The position numbers were made by a program, and so were the translations under genes. Shown one piece after another: positions 60,002 to 64,000 of a DNA stretch of 64,000 nucleotides. The stretch comes from Corythucha ciliata (Eukaryota; Arthropoda; Insecta; Hemiptera; Tingidae). The stretch lies in the NCBI GenBank assembly GCA_038030265.1, contig CM075939.1, positions 26,579,253-26,643,252 on the forward strand, given 5' to 3'. Numbering within the stretch: position 1 is the stretch's first letter; every line of letters starts with the position of its first letter. The notes beneath the pieces are model-generated. The model worked only from the letters and a program-made list of their open reading frames with translations. It was not told where the DNA came from and did no database searches.

Positions 60002-60007
60002 AATAAA
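60002..60007 (+). terminator. AATAAA polyadenylation signal, plus strand
   Basis: In GAAATAAAATC, 257 bp past the stop of the PHF3/DIDO1-like gene. A second AATAAA lies at 60064-60069. Confidence 0.6.
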
Positions 60008-60013
60008 ATCAAC

Positions 60014-60019
60014 TTTATT
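60014..60019 (-). terminator. AATAAA polyadenylation signal, minus strand
   Basis: TTTATT on the plus strand, ~145 bp past the CAMLG-like stop and only 6 bp from the opposing plus-strand signal. Confidence 0.55.
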
Positions 60020-60163
60020 TCTTTTAGAAGCGCATTGAAGCTTAATTTAATCGTTTTTCTATTAATAAAGAGAAAAATGCGTTGTGAATAATCACCGTAG
60101 TTTTTTGAATGCCTCCCCCAATCCCACCCAACCCAAAAAGTAGGTAAGCTGTAACTTTTAAAG

Positions 60164-60848
60164 TTATGACGATAAAAACTCACTTATGTTCAGTTCTTCC
60201 AGAAAGACGTGGACGAGGACGAACGAAAACAGAAAGGCAGCGAAATATTCGAAAGCTGTTCGAACCACAGCCAATACGGCCGTGACCCGTCGAAGTACAG
60301 GCCCACCGTTGGGCAGCAGCGTTCCAAGTATGACACTGTGAAGATTGGGCGAGGTGCTGAATTGTGAAGCCTCGAGAGTGGACAGTAGAAGAAGAGGCAG
60401 TGCGAATAAGGCGTAAGCCCCAAACAAATTCTGGGGGGGGGGGCAGACAAACTGGGTTTTCTAGGGTTTTGATGTTAATAAAAAGAATGTTAAGTATACT
60501 TACGAGTGCAGACACGCTGACTTCTAGGTAAACACGAGCGAGAAGACCCACGCCGAGCATAGCAAGGAAATCGACTCGGTTCTTGAAGAAAGACCCTCCT
60601 CGTTGAAGCGTTTCAGTTTCTTCACGTTCGAACGCCAGAGGTTCAATAGGTGAAGGGCGATGATTTGTCGAGTCTTGCACAGAAAAATATTGCTGTTGTG
60701 TGTCAGTGGTCGTTGACTCTGTTCCTTTCGGCCGCACTGACCGAGGAAGTTTCAAGCCCCCGGCTATCGCTTGAAGTCTCTTCTCGGCATTGGCGAGTAT
60801 CCGTTGACGTCTGGCCTCACTTGAAGCGCGTATCTCCTCCAGAACCAT
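60164..60848 (-). CDS. CAMLG: CAMLG / GET2-like tail-anchored protein insertion receptor (two exons)
   Basis: ER membrane receptor subunit that, with WRB/GET1, accepts tail-anchored proteins from the GET3/TRC40 ATPase. Exons 60848..60504 and 60430..60164, intron 73 bp, both ends phase 0; 203 aa (human 296). The N-terminus has the basic helical GET3-binding motif SEARRQRILANAEKRLQAI. After a polar linker there are three hydrophobic segments: FLAMLGVGLLARVYLEVSVS, AYALFALPLLLLSTLE and FAAFLFSFVLVHVFLEEL. The protein ends LNISEFLSS. A GTGAGT inside that tail could also be a splice donor, but no further exon was seen, so the open reading is preferred. The length is shorter than in vertebrates, mostly in the linker. 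Divergent from the secreted-protein gene, convergent with the PHF3/DIDO1-like gene. Confidence 0.87.
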
Positions 60849-61154
60849 CGGTGTTGGACAGAGGAAGTGAGTCCAATTTTGAATTTGACATTTGACGAGA
60901 ACTGGCTACCTGTGTTTGCTCATATCTCACTTTATCACTAATTGATAAAGCTTTTGACGTCATTAACGTCATTCGTGATAGGACAAGGACAACCTTCTCA
61001 AGTTCTCACATCAAGTTTCTCACGTCCCAAAATACTTGAAGAGAGCGTCTGAAAATCAAAAGTGACCTTCCAATTTTGGTTTTAGTTGGTTTTTGATCTA
61101 ATACCATCAAAGACATGAAAATTCGGATTACTTGAGCTATTCGTTCAATAAACA
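60849..61154. promoter_or_regulatory. Bidirectional promoter region with CRE
   Basis: 306 bp between divergent ATGs. Perfect TGACGTCA at 60955-60962, followed by a second half-site in TTAACGTCATTC (60964-60975). No TATA box in a clear position for either gene. Confidence 0.6.
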
Positions 61155-62242
61155 TGGACTTAACTGGCCTCGCAGGTAAGAGATCGATTGAGTTTCTTTT
61201 ACACTACCGCACTAACAAAGGGCTTTGTTTTACTTTAAACCAGGAATCTTTCTCATCGTGCTAGCTTGCACGAAAAGTTCGAGTCGGGGAAATCCCGTTA
61301 TAAACGATCGAAAGATATCTAATGTCGTGGTCGCTAGTGTTGGAGAGTCGTTAACGTGCGCGGCCGCTATCCATCAATTTGACAATGCGAGTTTCAATTG
61401 CGATCGCTCTTTGCCAAAAGCCGAAAACACTAGCCTCGCACAAATGGAAGACTTCGTACTCTGCTTCGCCCTTTACGACTCGCTTTATTCACTCTGTCGC
61501 TCGCAGTCTGAAACCATTCAAGTCTCGAAGTTCGACACGTCTGAATTCGTGAACGTCACAATGCTACCGAGTCAGTTTTCGTCGTTGATGGACTTCTACC
61601 CCAAGAACAATTACACCGTGGATGGCGGGCTATGGGCTTCTGAGACTAAGTTATTATTGACTCAACCGAATATTCTCCAGAAATTGTGTGTTTCCGAGAA
61701 CAAGGTCAACACGATATGCTCGCACATACTTGCCGTGCTAAGCAAGCTAAAAACCCTCAAAGATGAAAGGAAGCCGCCGGAAGTACAAGTCACCGAACTG
61801 AGGCCAGAGTCCACCGATGTCCATCCTCCGGTGAAAGAGGCGCCATCCGTCGAGCCAAGTCAACATTCAGTGGTTCCACCACCACATCTACCAGCCGCCG
61901 CCGCTGTTGTTCCCGCCAGTAACGTTTCCACTCAGGCCCAACAGCCGCTCCTACCGGTCTCCTCGTCAACGGACAAATCTCCGGCCCCGTCGTCAGTCGA
62001 AACCGACGAACAACTGGCCGCCATGGCCGTTGACAGCGACCCTGCTGCGGATGGAGAAGACCTTCCCGCACCTTTCGACAGCGAGCCGACTCAGCGTAGC
62101 AATATTCAAAAAATCGAGAATCCGAACGAGCCGCCTGCTATGGACGAGGAAACGGACCCCGAAGATTTGGACCCATTGTCCGGCAGATCGGAGGACGCAC
62201 CGCCGCAAACGAATTTTCAAACACCAAGAAAGCCTCCTGTGG
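61155..62242 (+). CDS. Unrecognised secreted or type-I membrane protein (5' exons)
   Basis: Exons 61155..61176 and 61244..62242, intron 67 bp, 340 codons plus one base. The N-terminus MDLTGLAGIFLIVLACTKSS is a typical signal peptide. Next comes a ~200-residue luminal domain with seven cysteines (C-AAAIHQ..., NC-DRSLP, VLC-FALYDSLYSLC, KLC-VSEN, ICSHIL) and several N-glycosylation sites (NAS, NTS, NVT, NYT). The C-terminal half is Pro/Ser/Asp/Glu-rich and disordered. It ends at a GG|GTAAGT donor. A possible third exon, 62299..62330 after a 56-bp intron, would add DGQNLPEART and a stop; alternatively that exon splices on at GTAGCC and the gene continues. No membrane span is seen so far. The layout loosely recalls TGN46/KCT2-like proteins, but I see no diagnostic motif and claim no function. 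Confidence 0.65.
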
Positions 62243-62391
62243 GTAAGTTACAAAGCCCGTTTCTTCCAATTTTTTTTGTATACGTATTTTCATGCCAGAC
62301 GGCCAAAATCTGCCTGAGGCTAGGACGTAGCCAGGACGAGGCAGCTGCCCACCTCAAACTAGGAAACCGTTCAAATTGGCTTTAATTAGCA

Positions 62392-62776
62392 TTAAGAGGG
62401 AGTTGTACGTGTGTTTCCTCGACCCTCCTCCAATCGTACCTCGCCTACTCCGCGTTACGCAAATTATCGCCGTATTTCTTCACCAGTCCTGGATTTCAAT
62501 GTCTCATTTAATTCTCCGGGAAATTCCGCTAAACCGTACGATCTTGCTTTCCTAAATAAGTCGCCGAAAGAGTGAATTTTCAAGGTAAAAGTTTATGGGC
62601 GTTTTACAGTTATTTTAGGGATGAAATATGAAAAAATGAAGGTCGTACGGTTGTGCGAAATTTCCTAGAGATTTGAATGAGACCTTGAAATCCAAGATTG
62701 GTGCAGAAATACGGCGATAATGTACGTAACGCGGAGAAGGCGAGGTATGATTGGAGGGGGTTCAACTCCCCCTTAA
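62392..62776. mobile_element. ~385-bp foldback MITE with TTAA ends
   Basis: Left end TTAAGAGGGAGTTGTACGTG; right end CAACTCCCCCTTAA, with a short deletion just before it. More diverged than the copies at 15606 and 19307. Confidence 0.75.
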
Positions 62777-63479
62777 AACAACATCTTGAAATTTCGCCCG
62801 AGAAAGAGATTTTTGATAAGAATCTGGCAAAGTGGCTTGGAAACTGGAAATTTTGCCCCCCCCCCCCGCCACCAGGACTTTTCAAACTGACTACTCAAGC
62901 TTATTGACAATTCAAGCAGATAACTGTAAGCCCCTAGAACCTGTTCTGCTTGACTATAAAAAGGGAGTCAAGAAAAAGCAATTGACTCAATAAAGGACAG
63001 TTAAAAGTTGCTTTTAGTGAATTCATTTAAAAAATATTCTATTGGTCTCGCCCCGATGGTGGCAAATATGAATCAAAATACATTTTTTTCACGTTTCAGA
63101 AAGTTTCAGAATTTTGACCATGAACTTTCAATAGCGAGCCAGTGAACACATGGCCAAAAAGTTAACATTTGAGCCGAATTACCATGAACTTACTACATTT
63201 CCAGTCAAAAATCTTCAAAATTGAAAGTTTAGGGTCTACATACATATTAGCGAAAATGACAAGTTTCTGGTCTTTACTTTCCCGAGATGACAAGTTCCAG
63301 GGCCTTTTATTTCGGGAACGTGGAGCCCCGTCTAGCCGACCCCGGGAAAGTCGAAAGCTTGCTGAAAACATTCTAATTCACGGATAAAGAATTGAAAAGG
63401 TGCAGAAAAACTCCAATTGACTGGTGAAATATGGAAAAATGGTTAGTTTCTGTTATGGTAGTTAGCTGCTTAAAACGTT
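62777..63479. other. Unassigned, with a fragment of the 6861/11792 repeat
   Basis: C tract at 62857-62867. At about 63030-63110 lies CTATTGGTCTCGCCCCGATG with CACGTTTCAGAA, a short third copy of the dispersed repeat. No exon seen. Confidence 0.45.
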
Positions 63480-63780
63480 CATTGGTGGCTGAAATTGAGC
63501 CAAAAGTGCTAATTCGTGGCTGAAATTGAGAGGAATTGAGAAAAATCGTGAATTATGAGCTAAGATGAGGAAAAACGCAATTTCGCGGCCAATATTAGGA
63601 AAAATCGCTAATTCGAGGCTGGAATTGAGAAACCCTTGTCTTCATAGAAGCAACATTTTGGCTAAAATATAAAAAAGGCGTTAATTCATAGCTAAATGTG
63701 AAAAAATCGCTAAATTGCGGCAAAAATGAATAAAATGTCTAATTCACAGTGTAAAATTGAGAAAATGAGCAAATTCGTGG
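63480..63780. repeat. Degenerate ~30-bp minisatellite (family B), right-edge block
   Basis: About ten units like GCTAATTCGAGGCTGGAATT followed by GAGAAA, in the same orientation as 19925-21040. Confidence 0.65.
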
Positions 63781-63866
63781 GGTTTGCAGGAGCCAAATTC
63801 AAGACATTCGTATTTTTATTATCGAAAATCTGCTAGTTTTTGGATGAAAGATACAAAATCCGTAAA

Positions 63867-64000
63867 TCTCGAACAAAGACATTGATGAAGCACGAAACTC
63901 AGTCCAAAGAGTACTTGAGAAGGTCGCACTATACATGAATAAGTGGAAGATAATTCTAAACTCGGCTAAATGCCAGGCCAAGGTATTTACTCCGCTTCCC
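63867..64000 (+). pseudogene. LINE reverse transcriptase fragment running off the right edge
   Basis: One frame reads NKDIDEARNSVQRVLEKVAL then YMNKWKIILNSAKCQAKVF. This is the helix plus W-x(2)-x-LN-x(2)-K-C block that follows the RT catalytic YADD region in Jockey/I-type LINEs. The catalytic Asp pair is not in the visible part. Confidence 0.7.

Larger units (their letters stand above)
59746..60163. other. Shared convergent 3'UTR zone
   Basis: Lies between the stop codons of the PHF3/DIDO1-like gene (plus) and the CAMLG-like gene (minus). AT-rich with no coding sequence. Confidence 0.65.

Noticed and set aside
1..64000. CRISPR arrays, operons, bacterial promoters or ribosome binding sites
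   Set aside because: The genome is eukaryotic; the regularly spaced repeats are degenerate minisatellites with no conserved repeat-spacer layout.

Overview
The window is nuclear DNA of an animal, most likely an arthropod. Coding genes are split by GT-AG introns that are mostly 56-86 bp long, and a few introns are kilobases long because of repeats. The proteins are metazoan (Vasa, TSEN34, a PHF3/DIDO1-type PHD-TFIIS-SPOC protein, CAMLG), and an animal gene of the WSD wax-ester synthase/DGAT family fits arthropods best. I cannot name the order or species. There is no bacterial, organellar or CRISPR content.

Genes, left to right: (1) 1-729, minus: part of Vasa/DDX4, from the Gly/Arg-rich N-terminal region to the Q motif, running off the left edge. 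(2) 18118-26542, plus: complete four-exon TSEN34, catalytic subunit of the tRNA-splicing endonuclease, with a 7.4-kb repeat-filled last intron. (3) 27010-28622, minus: five 3' exons of a WSD-type acyltransferase, convergent with TSEN34; its first exon was not found. (4) 46849-59745, plus: complete 23-exon model (6,498 nt, 2,165 aa) of a PHF3/DIDO1/pps-type transcription regulator; every exon junction keeps frame. (5) 60164-60848, minus: two-exon CAMLG/GET2-like receptor for tail-anchored protein insertion, convergent with gene 4. (6) 61155-62242 or beyond, plus: an unrecognised secreted or type-I membrane protein, divergent from CAMLG across a 306-bp gap that holds a perfect CRE.

Everything else is repeat. 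0.7-17 kb is a mosaic of foldback elements, a decayed LINE, degenerate ~30-bp minisatellites and TTAA-bounded MITEs. 18.7-26.2 kb (the TSEN34 intron) carries the same families. 28.6-45 kb is transposon-on-transposon: a poly(A)-tailed LINE inserted into a repeat whose empty copy lies 10 kb upstream; that LINE was then hit by a 3.2-kb CACTGGG-TIR element packed with ACCGTT/AACGGT motifs, by a tRNA-derived SINE (14-bp target duplication) and by a hAT element (8-bp duplication). A second hAT, with a transposase remnant and a perfect 8-bp duplication, sits at 42.9-44.4 kb. The 2.4-kb intron 21 of gene 4 carries three copies of a tRNA-like gene in an inverted/direct arrangement.

The genes do not form a pathway; they are neighbouring housekeeping and germline loci. 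The most unusual features are the readable insertion order at 29.7-40.4 kb, the AACGGT-array element, the dispersed 30-bp degenerate minisatellite, the MITE-in-MITE with a clean 3-bp duplication, and the tRNA triplication.
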